Source: Calditrichota bacterium (GTDB taxonomy: Bacteria > Zhuqueibacterota > Zhuqueibacteria > Thermofontimicrobiales > Thermofontimicrobiaceae). From it: a stretch of 51,467 nucleotides of DNA. Location of the stretch: NCBI GenBank assembly GCA_013152715.1, contig JAADFU010000144.1, positions 1 to 51,467 of the forward strand, in the 5' to 3' direction. The position numbers were made by a program, and so were the translations under genes. Positions 17,446 to 29,038 of this stretch are shown here, one piece after another; position 1 is the first letter of the stretch; each line of letters begins with the position of its first letter. The notes beneath the pieces were generated by a model that was not told the origin of the DNA, did no database searches, and was given only the letters and a program-made list of their open reading frames with translations.

Positions 17446-18812
17446 AACAACGTTGCCACTTTTAGCGGGTCTTTGAATTTCTCACCCTCGCCGTTAAGGT
17501 AATCACGATAGTAATATTTGTAAAACTTATTCACTATTTTCTGTCCGTTTGGCTCCAGCGGCTTATTTTCAATGATATCCATCAAATCCTGAATGGTAAA
17601 CTGGCTCATGAACTCCAGGTCTTCCTTGATCAAATGGTCCGAATGATCCTCTTCTTCTTTCGCCAAAATTTCAATCAATCGATCCAGCCGGATTTTTTTG
17701 AACGCGACAAACAAATCGCGATCAAGATGTTTCCCGACATTTTGCTCGATATTTTCCATCACATTTTCGAAATCCATGCGGTCGCGATAGGGCCGGCGCG
17801 AAGTCATGGCGTCAAAAATATCCACAATACTCAAAATTCGCGACTCCAACGGAATTTCATCGCCCGCCAAACCTTCGGGATAGCCGCTGCCGTCCAAGCG
17901 CTCGTGGTGTGCGCCGGCGATTTTCGGCAATTCTTTGAAATCCCGACTAAAATTAATTTTTTTCAAAATATTTCTGGTAATCGCCGGATGTTCCTGGATT
18001 TTGCAATATTCCTCAATCGTGAGACTGCTCTTTTTGTACAAAACTTGCTCGCGAATGGCGACTTTGCCGTAATCATGCAAAAGCGCCGCGTAGCGCAGCA
18101 GTTCTCTCCGCTTTTCCGGCAAGCCGATTATTTCGGCGATTTCCATGGAATATTGAGCAATGCGCTTGGAGTGACCCGCGGTCAGAGAATCTCTGGCGTC
18201 GATGGTGCTCGCCAAAGTCTCGACAAAACTGTCCAGCGTTTTTTTCTGCTCTTCGTAAAGTTGGGCATTTTCCAACTGCGTCGCCGCGATGGTAGAAATC
18301 ACGTCCAGTAGTCCCTCATCCTCCCGCGTGAACGCGCCCTCGAATTTATTTAACACCTGAAAAACGCCGATAATTTCGTTCAACTTGTTCCGCATGGGAA
18401 AAGTCAACATGTTTCGCGTTTGGTAGCCGGTTTTCCTGTCAATATCCGGGTTAAAACGGGAATCAGCGTAAGCGTCGGGAATATTCAGCACATCGCCGGT
18501 TTTCGCAACATAGCCGGCAATGCCCAGGTGAGCGGGAAACCGAATTTCATTTTCGCCATGGGCAACTTTTGACCACAATTCATTTTTTTCTTTGTCAACT
18601 AAAAAAACAGTACACCGGTCAGCCTTCAGCGCTCGTTTCACCTCGTCCATAATCGTCACCAGAAGCCGGTTCAACTCCAACTCTTTGGAAATATTTCGCG
18701 TGACATTCAACAGTGTCGTCAACCGCTGATGTTCTTCTTTGTAGAATGCAAGTCTCTTTTCAAAGATCAGTTGCGGAATTTTTCCTTCACTCATGCTGTC
18801 ATTTGACATCAT
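17442..18812 (-). CDS. GAF and HD-GYP domain protein, putative c-di-GMP phosphodiesterase
   Basis: Cytoplasmic signalling protein of 456 residues. A GAF domain spans about 35-185 (NISKELELNRLLVTIMDE; GIAGYVAKTGDVLNI; MLTFPMRNKLNEIIGVFQV). The HD-GYP domain follows: AGHSKRIAQYS, ALLHDYGKVAI, then HHERLDGSGYPEGL and ILSIVDIFDAMTSRRPYR. All metal and GYP residues look intact, so hydrolysis of c-di-GMP is likely. A C-terminal extension of about 80 residues is not recognised. Two close ATGs exist (codons 1 and 2). GAF may sense a ligand or bind another protein. Confidence 0.9.
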   Translation of the reverse strand: MMSNDSMSEGKIPQLIFEKRLAFYKEEHQRLTTLLNVTRNISKELELNRLLVTIMDEVKRALKADRCTVFLVDKEKNELWSKVAHGENEIRFPAHLGIAGYVAKTGDVLNIPDAYADSRFNPDIDRKTGYQTRNMLTFPMRNKLNEIIGVFQVLNKFEGAFTREDEGLLDVISTIAATQLENAQLYEEQKKTLDSFVETLASTIDARDSLTAGHSKRIAQYSMEIAEIIGLPEKRRELLRYAALLHDYGKVAIREQVLYKKSSLTIEEYCKIQEHPAITRNILKKINFSRDFKELPKIAGAHHERLDGSGYPEGLAGDEIPLESRILSIVDIFDAMTSRRPYRDRMDFENVMENIEQNVGKHLDRDLFVAFKKIRLDRLIEILAKEEEDHSDHLIKEDLEFMSQFTIQDLMDIIENKPLEPNGQKIVNKFYKYYYRDYLNGEGEKFKDPLKVATLL

Positions 18813-18906
18813 CGTCTCCCTTAACTCCCTCCATTACCAATTATCTCGGTGAATTCCCTCCCAAATTTAATTTATTAAAATCCTTCCGCTTTTCCTCTGA
18901 TAAAAT

Positions 18907-19086
18907 TCATTCATCAATCTCCTCAAAATCCGCGTCCTCAACATCCGCGTTTTTCAAATCCAGCGGATCGGGATCTTTGACGCGTCCCTTGACCGTGGTG
19001 CGGTCCCCCTGAGAGCGAAAAAATAGCCCGACAAATTTGGCAATAAGCCAGATAATAACCCCGTAAATAAACATTCTAAATAACAT
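18907..19086 (-). CDS. Small single-pass membrane protein, DUF4834-like
   Basis: A 59-residue protein: a hydrophobic helix (FIYGVIIWLIAKFVGLFF) followed by a basic linker and an acidic tail ending ADFEEIDE. The one-helix plus DFEEI tail layout is like DUF4834 proteins of Bacteroidota. The ATG at 19086 comes shortly after the stop of the deoxynucleoside kinase (18-bp spacer), with an AAAGG RBS, so co-transcription is likely. Function unknown. Confidence 0.7.
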   Translation of the reverse strand: MLFRMFIYGVIIWLIAKFVGLFFRSQGDRTTVKGRVKDPDPLDLKNADVEDADFEEIDE

Positions 19087-19103
19087 TTGCTAAACCTTTT
19101 CTG

Positions 19104-19745
19104 TTAACCAACATACTCTGCGCGCTGTCCCTCCATGTTTCGAATCAACCCCACAATCGTTTCAAAATCTTCCCTTTTGGCGACAAAATCCATTTCCGTG
19201 GCATCGACGACCAACAATCGCGTGTCCGAATAATGGTTAAAAAATCGATTGTAAGCCTGATTCAGAGAATCAATGTATTCGTATTTCATCTCGCGCTCGA
19301 AAGGCCTGTCGCGCTTTTTGATATTTTGCATCAGCCGCTCCGGCGTGGATTTCAAATAAACCACCAAATCCGGTCTCGGAATATCGCGCTCCATCAAGGT
19401 AACAATTTTTTCGTACAAAAAAAGCTCTCTGTCTTCTAAATTCAGATAGGCAAAAATTTTATCCTTGGCAAAAATGTAGTCGGCGATGAGCATTTGATGA
19501 AACAAATCGCGCTGCGGAATTTCCATTTGCTGGCGATAGCGACTCAGTAAAAAAAACATCTGCACCTGAAAGGCATAGCGTTCCGCATCGCGATAAAAAT
19601 CCGCCAAAAAAGGATTTTCCTCCACAATTTCATAGATGCCGCGGCCATTGAAACGATCCACCAACATTCTCGTCAGCGAAGTTTTCCCCACGCCGATGAC
19701 GCCCTCGATGGCGATATAATCTAATTTTTGTTTCTGGATTTCCAT
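19104..19745 (-). CDS. Deoxynucleoside kinase (deoxyadenosine/deoxyguanosine kinase-like)
   Basis: Phosphorylates deoxynucleosides for salvage. The P-loop is IEGVIGVGKTSLTRML, followed by EIVEENPFLADFYRD and ERYAFQVQMFFLLSRYRQ, typical of the dNK/dCK fold. The lid is KKRDRPFEREMKYEYIDSL. The size (213 residues) matches bacterial dAK/dGK enzymes. In many Bacteroidota and relatives this gene directly follows folK; here a methyltransferase and 218 bp separate them. The specific nucleoside cannot be read from sequence alone. Confidence 0.88.
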   Translation of the reverse strand: MEIQKQKLDYIAIEGVIGVGKTSLTRMLVDRFNGRGIYEIVEENPFLADFYRDAERYAFQVQMFFLLSRYRQQMEIPQRDLFHQMLIADYIFAKDKIFAYLNLEDRELFLYEKIVTLMERDIPRPDLVVYLKSTPERLMQNIKKRDRPFEREMKYEYIDSLNQAYNRFFNHYSDTRLLVVDATEMDFVAKREDFETIVGLIRNMEGQRAEYVG

Positions 19746-19867
19746 TGGAGTTTCTGCGCTAATTCTGAATTCTTCTGCATCAAATGAACAATTAATCTCA
19801 CAAGCCGCTAACGATGCCCGGTAATATGATAATATGCAACGTTTGGTTACTATATTTGAGTTTACTC

Positions 19868-19954
19868 TTAAAGGCCCAAAAACGGATTTTTGAGAAAAAA
19901 TGTAATCCGCCCAACCAATTGTTTTAATCTGGTAACAGCTTCTTTTCTATCCAT
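19868..19954 (-). pseudogene. Possible remnant of a MutH/MvaI-like restriction endonuclease gene
   Basis: Nine bases after the methyltransferase stop, an ATG opens a 28-codon frame beginning MDRKEAVTRLKQLVGR and then stopping. From memory, MutH/MvaI-BcnI-type nucleases often start like M-x-R-x-EA-x-x-RL-x-x-L-(I/V)-G followed by a DLxxLAxxYG stretch; here the similarity ends at LVG. The rest of the 218-bp spacer has no open frame. This would be the expected place for a GATC-specific nuclease partner. The call rests on a short match. Confidence 0.4.
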
Positions 19955-19963
19955 AAAACTCAC

Positions 19964-20821
19964 TTAGGGCAATAATCCGAATTCATTTTTTTGATCTTTT
20001 ACAGTAAGAGAGCTAAATAATGTAACTTGGTTACTAATTAAAATTTCGTCTTTCATACGGGGAATCGCTAAATCATCAAGATATTGTTTTTCTAAATCAA
20101 CTCCAACGAACTTTCTTTTATATCTAATGGCAACAACCCCGGTAGTTGCGCTTCCGCAAAAAGGATCAAGAACAGTATCGCCTTCATTGCTGCTGGATAA
20201 AATAATTCGTTTTAATAATTCTTCTGGCTTTTGCGTGGGGTGCTTTCCATGCTTTTTTTCCCCATTTTTGGGGGTATTTATTGCCCATACGCTTCTCATT
20301 TGTTTATTCGGTTTTTTTAAAAAATCACCATTCCAATCCCCATTTTTCATGAGGTCGTAATTAAAAACATGCTTGGCTTTCTTTGTTTTTTTTGCCCAAA
20401 GCAGTGTTTCATGGCTGGCAGTAAACATCCGGCATGACAAATTTGGAGCTGCATTAGGTTTAAACCAGGAAATATCATTTATGATATGCCATCCTTGTTT
20501 TTGTAATGCAAAGCCACACGCATAAATTGAATGATAGGTACCTGAAATCCATAATGTCCCATTTGGTTTCAAAACTCTTTTGCATGCATTTATCCATTCA
20601 TAGTGAAATCCAAAATCTTCTTCTACACCCTTACTCCTGTCCCAATTGCCTTTATTAACGCTAACCCTTCTGCCGGCGTGACAAGTAAAGCCATCGTTCG
20701 ATAAATTGTAGGGCGGATCGGCAAAAATCAAATCAATCGTTTCTTCTGGCAATTGATTTAATATTGTAATAACATCTCCAAGATACAAGCGCAGCCCTAT
20801 ATCACTAAAATATGCCTTCAT
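19964..20821 (-). CDS. Adenine-specific DNA methyltransferase, M.DpnA-like
   Basis: Beta-class N6-adenine or N4-cytosine methyltransferase of 285 residues. The catalytic motif IV is ADPPYNL (DPPY at 35-38); the SAM motif is LDPFCGSATTGVVAIRYKRK near the C-terminus, so motif order is catalytic before SAM. The middle (VLKPNGTLWISGTYHSIYAC; APNLSCRMFTASHETLLWAK; GKHPTQKPEELL) closely resembles M.DpnA/LlaDCHIB enzymes, which recognise GATC and also methylate single-stranded DNA (family knowledge). It sits between folK and the deoxynucleoside kinase, genes usually adjacent, which suggests insertion. Start: ATG at 20821; an in-frame ATG 11 codons earlier is less likely. A full restriction enzyme is not seen. 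Confidence 0.88.
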   Translation of the reverse strand: MKAYFSDIGLRLYLGDVITILNQLPEETIDLIFADPPYNLSNDGFTCHAGRRVSVNKGNWDRSKGVEEDFGFHYEWINACKRVLKPNGTLWISGTYHSIYACGFALQKQGWHIINDISWFKPNAAPNLSCRMFTASHETLLWAKKTKKAKHVFNYDLMKNGDWNGDFLKKPNKQMRSVWAINTPKNGEKKHGKHPTQKPEELLKRIILSSSNEGDTVLDPFCGSATTGVVAIRYKRKFVGVDLEKQYLDDLAIPRMKDEILISNQVTLFSSLTVKDQKNEFGLLP

Positions 20822-20914
20822 TATATTAAACTCTCTTTTTAATTGCTGCAACAAACCTTTTAGCCCCGTCCCCGCCTTTATCCAGCCTTCTTCTTTTTTC
20901 TCCTACCCTTCCCC

Positions 20915-21403
20915 TCAGTAAATTCTAACTTGTTTTATATCCTGACACTGCTGAATAAGTTCCGCTACGGACACATTCAATTGGGGATGGAAAAAGTCAG
21001 GCGCTATCTCCTGCAGCGGAATGAGAACAAACAGCCGCTCGGCAAGACGCGCATGGGGAATCTTGAGTTCGTTCGCTTCTAATACGACATCTCGATACGC
21101 CAAAATATCGACATCAATCAGTCGCGGTCCCCAACGGCGGCCATTTTTTCTGCCGATTTTTTTTTCTACTTTCTTTACGAAGTGCAACAATTGCCACGGC
21201 AACAGCGACGTCTCAATCTCCACAACCATATTCAAAAAATCAGGCTGGTCAGTTACGCCGACCGGCGCTGTCTCGTAAACTGATGAGATGCGACAAATTT
21301 CCACCTGATCTGTTACGGTTAATTCTTTCAGACAATGAATGAGATTTCGCTCCCGATCTCCCAAATTCGTCCCCAGACCAAGAAAAATTCCTGCCGCTCC
21401 CAC
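20915..21403 (-). CDS. folK: 6-hydroxymethyl-7,8-dihydropterin pyrophosphokinase FolK
   Basis: Transfers pyrophosphate from ATP to hydroxymethyl-dihydropterin in folate synthesis. Motifs seen are FLGLGTNLGDRERN, SSVYETAPVGVTDQPDFLN, RWGPRLIDVDILAY and IPHARLAERLFVLIPL, all characteristic. Start: the open frame reaches an ATG at 21457, but a strong promoter puts the likely transcription start near there. I therefore favour the GTG at 21403, about 9 nt after a GTGAG, giving 162 residues, the normal FolK length. A TTG two codons upstream is also possible. Confidence 0.9.
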   Translation of the reverse strand: MGAAGIFLGLGTNLGDRERNLIHCLKELTVTDQVEICRISSVYETAPVGVTDQPDFLNMVVEIETSLLPWQLLHFVKKVEKKIGRKNGRRWGPRLIDVDILAYRDVVLEANELKIPHARLAERLFVLIPLQEIAPDFFHPQLNVSVAELIQQCQDIKQVRIY

Positions 21404-21462
21404 AATCAAACGCTCACGATATTGAAAGTTATCTCCAAAATGAACTAAATATAGCAAATTTA

Positions 21463-21491
21463 AATATATTAAAACAATTCAATTTTGTCAA
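21463..21491 (-). promoter_or_regulatory. Sigma70-type promoter of folK
   Basis: TTGACA at 21491-21486 and TATATT at 21468-21463 on the minus strand are separated by 17 bp. The predicted transcription start is near 21456, just at the ATG of the longest folK frame, which supports the internal GTG start. Confidence 0.7.
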
Positions 21492-21573
21492 GCTAAAAAA
21501 AGTGAAATCAAGAGATTGTTCAATTTCTTTCGTACGAAAATCCCGGATTGGCAATATTTAACCCGCAAAATAC

Positions 21574-21607
21574 AAAAAGCCCTGCCAAAGAACTCAGCAG
21601 GGCTTTT
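21574..21607 (-). terminator. Rho-independent terminator of groESL
   Basis: AAAAGCCCTGC and GCAGGGCTTTT form an 11-bp stem with an 11-nt loop, ending in T-runs on both strands. It lies 25 bp after the groEL stop. Confidence 0.85.
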
Positions 21608-21631
21608 GAATTTAAAACCTGAACATTAAAA

Positions 21632-23287
<1,656 letters not shown>

Positions 23288-23303
23288 TTACCCATTTTTC
23301 TGT

Positions 23304-23588
23304 TTACATAATCGCAAAAATATCGCTTTCGCGCATGATCAAATATTCTTCCCCATCTAAAGTTACCTCTGTTCCTGAATACTTGCCGTACAGAACAATA
23401 TCTCCGACTTTCACTTCCATATCAATCTTTTCGCCGTTCTCCGACTTTCTGCCGGGACCGACGGCAACGACCTTGCCTTGCATCGGCTTTTCTTTGGCCG
23501 TATCCGGAATGATAATGCCGCTTTGTTCTTTTTCCTCCGGCTCAACCGGTTTAACAACAACGCGATCAGCTAAGGGTCTGATGTTCAT
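23304..23588 (-). CDS. groES: Co-chaperonin GroES
   Basis: Heptameric lid for GroEL, 94 residues. Seen are [20 protein letters not shown], the mobile loop [20 protein letters not shown], and [20 protein letters not shown]. Promoter, CIRCE operator and RBS (GAGG) lie upstream; groEL follows. Confidence 0.98.
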   Translation of the reverse strand: MNIRPLADRVVVKPVEPEEKEQSGIIIPDTAKEKPMQGKVVAVGPGRKSENGEKIDMEVKVGDIVLYGKYSGTEVTLDGEEYLIMRESDIFAIM

Positions 23589-23643
23589 ACTGACTTCACC
23601 TCCTCAATTATCATTTTATTTTTTATTTACTTAAAATCACTTT

Positions 23644-23670
23644 TTAGCACCCTTGTAGAGAGAGTGCTAA
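23644..23670 (-). promoter_or_regulatory. CIRCE operator (HrcA binding site)
   Basis: Arms TTAGCACCC and GAGTGCTAA are separated by 9 nt on the plus strand (minus strand TTAGCACTC-N9-GGGTGCTAA). One base in one arm departs from the consensus inverted repeat TTAGCACTC-N9-GAGTGCTAA. It lies about 55 bp before the groES start, so HrcA repression of groESL is expected. Confidence 0.93.
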
Positions 23671-23681
23671 TTTTGCGCAAT

Positions 23682-23709
23682 AATATAAGAAATTTGAGGT
23701 AATTTGCAA
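23682..23709 (-). promoter_or_regulatory. Probable groESL promoter
   Basis: TTGCAA and TATATT with 16-bp spacing on the minus strand, immediately upstream of the CIRCE element, so transcription would start within or next to the operator. Confidence 0.5.
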
Positions 23710-23853
23710 GTCACTCTATTGGCAGCGTTTAGATTGTTTGTCCCGATTTTCACAAAAAATTTTAATAGTATTTCACTATCGCTAAAATTTGACACGACAT
23801 GTTCTTTTATATCCATTCTCATTATATTTCTATTTTATTCTCCCCCGTTGACA

Positions 23854-23891
23854 CAAAAAAAGTGGCTCTACCCACAAACGACAAAGCCACT
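23854..23891 (-). terminator. Rho-independent terminator of purA
   Basis: On the minus strand AGTGGCT (complement of 23885-23891) pairs with AGCCACT (complement of 23861-23867) and is followed by a T-run at 23860-23854. It lies about 40 bp beyond the purA stop. Confidence 0.8.
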
Positions 23892-23932
23892 CCAAAAACC
23901 AATATTTTTTTTATTGACCAAAAACATGGGAA

Positions 23933-25234
<1,302 letters not shown>

Positions 25235-25238
25235 TCAC

Positions 25239-25269
25239 AAAAAACTCCGAACCTTAAAAATGTTCGGAG
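25239..25269. terminator. Bidirectional terminator between purA and STAS gene
   Basis: CTCCGAAC (25245-25252) pairs with GTTCGGAG (25262-25269), with A/T runs on either side. On the minus strand it closes the STAS transcript before purA. Confidence 0.8.
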
Positions 25270-25301
25270 CCTTTTTATTGTAACTTCTTTCAATTTTTCC
25301 A

Positions 25302-25640
25302 TTAACCGAAACTGGAGACTGCCTCTTCGATTGTATTAAAAGAATCAAAAATTTTAATCAACTTGGTGATGATGAGCAGACTCTCGATTTTTCCGGTGAC
25401 CCCGACGAGCTTCAGATCTCCGCCGTTATTTTTCAACGTTGTCAAGCCGCCGATGAGAATCCCCAGACCGGAGCTATTCATCCAACTGACATCGCTCAGA
25501 TCGGCGATAACTTTTGTTTTCCGCTCATCTACCAGCGAATGCAGCCGTTGCCGAAACGCACTGGCGTCCGGCCCTCCCATGACCTTTCCCGACAACTCCA
25601 GTACAACAACGTCCTGAATTTCTTTCTCGTTGAGGGTCAT
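25302..25640 (-). CDS. STAS-domain anti-sigma factor antagonist (SpoIIAA/RsbV-like)
   Basis: A 112-residue single STAS domain. VVVLELSGKVMGGPDASAF and ADLSDVSWMNSSGLGILIGG match the family; the Ser of SSGLG (S57) is the likely site phosphorylated by an anti-sigma kinase. No kinase or sigma factor is adjacent, so the partner switch is encoded elsewhere. A GGAGG RBS precedes the ATG. It is the last gene before a terminator and 71 bp downstream of secF. Confidence 0.88.
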   Translation of the reverse strand: MTLNEKEIQDVVVLELSGKVMGGPDASAFRQRLHSLVDERKTKVIADLSDVSWMNSSGLGILIGGLTTLKNNGGDLKLVGVTGKIESLLIITKLIKIFDSFNTIEEAVSSFG

Positions 25641-25711
25641 TGTGAAGCCTCCAATTAAAAATAGCGACAGAAATCAAACATCAAAATTCTCCGCCTTCAT
25701 CGGCGATTTCT

Positions 25712-26614
25712 TTATTTCTTTTTATCTCTTTCTCTTTTCAGTTTCCACTCAACAACTACCGGGCTGGCAATAAAAACTGAGGAATAGGTACCTACAATCA
25801 CACCGACCACCAGAGCAAAGGAAAAATTATGAATCACTTCGCCGCCGAAGAAAAACAATATAACTACAACGAGAAATGTGGTCAATGACGTCAAAATAGT
25901 TCGGCTAAGAGTTTGATTGATACTGACATTCATGATGGTAATAATGTTTTCCCTTCGCAATGTTTTCATGTTTTCGCGAATCCTGTCAAAAACCACAATC
26001 GTATCATTCAGCGAGTAGCCGATGATGGTGAGAAACGCCGCGACGACATCCAGAGAAATTTCCAAATTGAGCAACGAAAAAATACCCAGCGTAATCATCA
26101 CATCGTGAAACAAAGCGACGACAGCGCCGACGGCAAAAGTGAACTCGAAGCGCCAACTAATGTAAATTAAAATCAACGCCAAAGAAATCAAGATCGCCCA
26201 GATCGCGGCGCGACGGAGCTCATTTCCGATTCGAGGGCCTATCGCCTCTTTCATGCGCAAATCAAGCGGATTATCGGACATGTTATCCTTGAGCGTAGAA
26301 ATCACTTTATCTGAGATGTCCTGCATGTCCGGTTGCTGCTGAATGCGAATCAAAATTTCATTTTCCACGCCAAATTCTTTGATTTCAGCGTTGCCCACGC
26401 CAATCGTCGAAAGAATCTTGCGCACTTGGCTAATTTTCACCGGTTTCTGAAATTGCACCTGAAGCGAAGTACCACCGGTAAAATCGATGCCATACTTGGG
26501 ACCACCTCTGACAATGAGAGAAACAATACCAATAAGAATGAGGAGAGATGAAATAGCTATCGCAATTTTTCTCTTTCCGATAAAATCAATATGAGTTTCT
26601 TTTATGAATTGCAT
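25712..26614 (-). CDS. secF: Protein translocase subunit SecF
   Basis: With SecD, uses proton motive force to assist the late stage of export through SecYEG. The N-terminal helix, then YGIDFTGGTSLQVQF in the periplasmic part, and a five-helix block with VVALFHDVMITLGIF and IGYSLNDTIVVFDRIREN. The 300 residues are of usual length. It lies 54 bp after secD. Confidence 0.97.
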   Translation of the reverse strand: MQFIKETHIDFIGKRKIAIAISSLLILIGIVSLIVRGGPKYGIDFTGGTSLQVQFQKPVKISQVRKILSTIGVGNAEIKEFGVENEILIRIQQQPDMQDISDKVISTLKDNMSDNPLDLRMKEAIGPRIGNELRRAAIWAILISLALILIYISWRFEFTFAVGAVVALFHDVMITLGIFSLLNLEISLDVVAAFLTIIGYSLNDTIVVFDRIRENMKTLRRENIITIMNVSINQTLSRTILTSLTTFLVVVILFFFGGEVIHNFSFALVVGVIVGTYSSVFIASPVVVEWKLKRERDKKK

Positions 26615-26668
26615 TTCCCTTTTCCTTAACTTTGTTTAACTTGTCCTGTCAGCTTTCTACCAGCCTAT

Positions 26669-28738
26669 TTAGATGCTTAACTGTTTCAATTCGCGTTTTG
26701 AAGTTATGTAATCGAAAATAAACCGCGTTACTATAATAGCGGTAAACATACTGGCGATAATGCCGATCATCAATGTCACGGCAAAACCCTGAATGGGGCC
26801 GGTACCGAACTGATACAACACAACTGCTGTGAGCAGCGTGGTGATATTGGCGTCTAAAATTGTCACAAAAGCGCGACCGTAACCGGCGTCAATCGCCGCC
26901 CGGATAGTTTTCCCCGACCTCAGCTCTTCTCGAATACGTTCAAAAATAAGTACGTTGGCGTCAACCGCCATACCAATCGTCAAAATAATTCCGGCAACGC
27001 CCGGCAGCGTCAGTGTTGCGTGAAATGCCGCCAGTACAGCCATCACAAAAACGATGTTCAAAACCAACGCCACATCAGCAATCGCGCCGGAAAGTTTGTA
27101 ATAAACCATCATAAAAAGAACGACCAATGCCAGGCCAATCAAGGCGGAATATTGTCCTCTTTGAATGGAATCTTTTCCCAGCGATGGACCTACTGTGCGT
27201 TCTTCAATACTTTCCAACCGCGCGGGTAAAGCGCCAGCTCGCAACACGATTTGCAGATCTTTTGCTTCTTGAATATCGTCCAGCCCGTCAATGCGAGCAG
27301 TTCCCGAAGGAATTTTTTCTTTGATACGCGGCGCGCTGGCAACCTTGTTATCCAGTACAATCGCCAAAAACTTACCAACATTGGCGCCGGTGATACGCGC
27401 AAATTTCTTTCCTCCCTCGGAATTCAGGCTTAAATGTACTTCCGCCTGTCCTGCGCGACTCATCCGATTACTGCTTCCGCCGGAGACTTGAACCTGAGCA
27501 TCGTCGATATAATCACCAGTTAATTCAGGATTCCTCTTCACGAAATAAAGAAAATACCACTCTTTTCCCTTGACGTTCACGGGCTTATTTGCCCAGAGAA
27601 ATTGAGAATCTTTTGGAATAACTTTTTTCACTTCCGGGTAATTCAAAATAACATCTACCGCACGCATATTCTGTTTGGGCGCGGCAACCATGTTGCCCAC
27701 ATTTCCCAACAAAGCGAGAAACGGATTCGCTTCAAACATATCTTTATCGACCGAAAGAGTCGTATCGCCGCTTTTCACTTGGCCGGGAGTATTCTGGCCA
27801 AAAAGTTCGTTCAAATCCACTTCGGCTTCGGAGCGAACCTTTTTCTTTTTAGCCGCAGAATCCTGAGCCGTCGAATCAGCCTGCAAAACTTCCGCCAATT
27901 TTGTCGAATCTAACGCCCCCAGACGGCGGGACTTTACAACCTTATCTATCTTCATCAGAATCGAGCTGGTGTAATCCGGTTCGCGAAGTAGCTTAAATTC
28001 CAACTGCGCTGTTTTTCCGATTACGGCCTTAGCGCGATTCACATCTTGCACGCCGGCAAGCTCAACAACAATTCGATGATTCCCCTGCTTGACGATTGTC
28101 GGCTCGGAAACGCCAAATTGATCGACGCGATTGACCAAAACTTCGCGACTGCGATCCACTGCATCCTCTGCCTCTTTGCGCAAAAATGTGAGAATTTTGT
28201 TGTCGGAATCGCCTTTCTTTCCAAAATAGCGATTGAGCGGAATATTTTTTTCGTGAAACTTCGCAACCAACACGTCAAAATATTCCATGTCCTTTTGCTT
28301 GGATTCCAGATCGACCTCTTTCAGCAATGTCTGAAATTGTTCGTCGCTGGTTTTAGCCAGTTTGCTCAAAAAATCCGGGAAATTGATCTCGTAAACCAGA
28401 TACGTTCCGCCCTGTAAATCAAGACCGCGCTTGATGGATTTTTTTTCAGTTTCAAATATTCTCTGATCCAACTCCTGAATTTTCGCCGCTAATTGACGCG
28501 TTTCTTTTTCTGTCGCTTTATCTTTCAAATGTCCAACTACCAATGCCTCTAAATTTTCATCGATCAAAGCGGTTTTCACGTCTTTTTTAGACAAATCGAC
28601 CATGGTCAGCAGTTTCTCAACACTTTGATCGTACTGCTTATTTAAGCGAGAAAGATTATAAGTCGGATACAATTGCCACAGAGCCAAAAGCACTAATGTA
28701 GCAATTAAAATGAAACGCGACAATAATTTCCTTTTCAT
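26669..28738 (-). CDS. secD: Protein translocase subunit SecD
   Basis: Larger SecDF subunit, 689 residues. An N-terminal helix (FILIATLVLLALWQLYP) is followed by KRGLDLQGGTYLVYEINF, the P1 domain with VNRVDQFGVSEPTIVKQGNH, and P1-head sequences. The transmembrane block has GMAVDANVLIFERIREELRSG with the conserved Asp. It is longer than E. coli SecD because of coiled-coil and linker segments at about 40-95 and 280-330. GGGAGG precedes the ATG; a TATAAT-like hexamer lies a short way upstream, but a matching -35 is weak. Confidence 0.96.
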   Translation of the reverse strand: MKRKLLSRFILIATLVLLALWQLYPTYNLSRLNKQYDQSVEKLLTMVDLSKKDVKTALIDENLEALVVGHLKDKATEKETRQLAAKIQELDQRIFETEKKSIKRGLDLQGGTYLVYEINFPDFLSKLAKTSDEQFQTLLKEVDLESKQKDMEYFDVLVAKFHEKNIPLNRYFGKKGDSDNKILTFLRKEAEDAVDRSREVLVNRVDQFGVSEPTIVKQGNHRIVVELAGVQDVNRAKAVIGKTAQLEFKLLREPDYTSSILMKIDKVVKSRRLGALDSTKLAEVLQADSTAQDSAAKKKKVRSEAEVDLNELFGQNTPGQVKSGDTTLSVDKDMFEANPFLALLGNVGNMVAAPKQNMRAVDVILNYPEVKKVIPKDSQFLWANKPVNVKGKEWYFLYFVKRNPELTGDYIDDAQVQVSGGSSNRMSRAGQAEVHLSLNSEGGKKFARITGANVGKFLAIVLDNKVASAPRIKEKIPSGTARIDGLDDIQEAKDLQIVLRAGALPARLESIEERTVGPSLGKDSIQRGQYSALIGLALVVLFMMVYYKLSGAIADVALVLNIVFVMAVLAAFHATLTLPGVAGIILTIGMAVDANVLIFERIREELRSGKTIRAAIDAGYGRAFVTILDANITTLLTAVVLYQFGTGPIQGFAVTLMIGIIASMFTAIIVTRFIFDYITSKRELKQLSI

Positions 28739-29038
28739 TTTAAAAAACCTCCCGTGAATTATATATCAACTTTTTGTGAGCAATGTTTTCGCTGACAAAT
28801 TCTGAATTTTTGAACCCACAATATAGTTTTTTTTAGACTAAAAGTCAATAAAAATTTATCGCAAGCTCAAGAGTCAGACACCTGATTTGGGCTGGCATCT
28901 GCTATCCGGCCAACCCTGAAAATTTCCGAACAAGAAAAAATGAAAAGCAAAATTTTTTGACTTGATTATTGTTGAAGTATTGTTATATTACTTGTTGAAA
29001 AAATAATTTTCTCGTTGTAAACATTTTCGGGAATTTCC
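28739..29038. promoter_or_regulatory. Divergent intergenic region secD / lamin-tail gene
   Basis: Here the transcription direction switches. Towards the plus strand there is TTGACT (28957-28962) followed by AT-rich TTATATTAC-like sequence, a possible promoter for the lamin-tail gene, though the spacing to a good -10 is not ideal (about 21 bp). Towards the minus strand a TATAAT-like motif precedes secD. No small gene is seen. Confidence 0.4.

Larger units (their letters stand above)
23589..23932. other. Intergenic region groES-purA
   Basis: No gene seen. It contains the groES RBS, the CIRCE element, the groESL promoter and the purA terminator (23854-23891). The AT-rich stretch 23710-23853 holds nothing I recognise. 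Confidence 0.6.
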
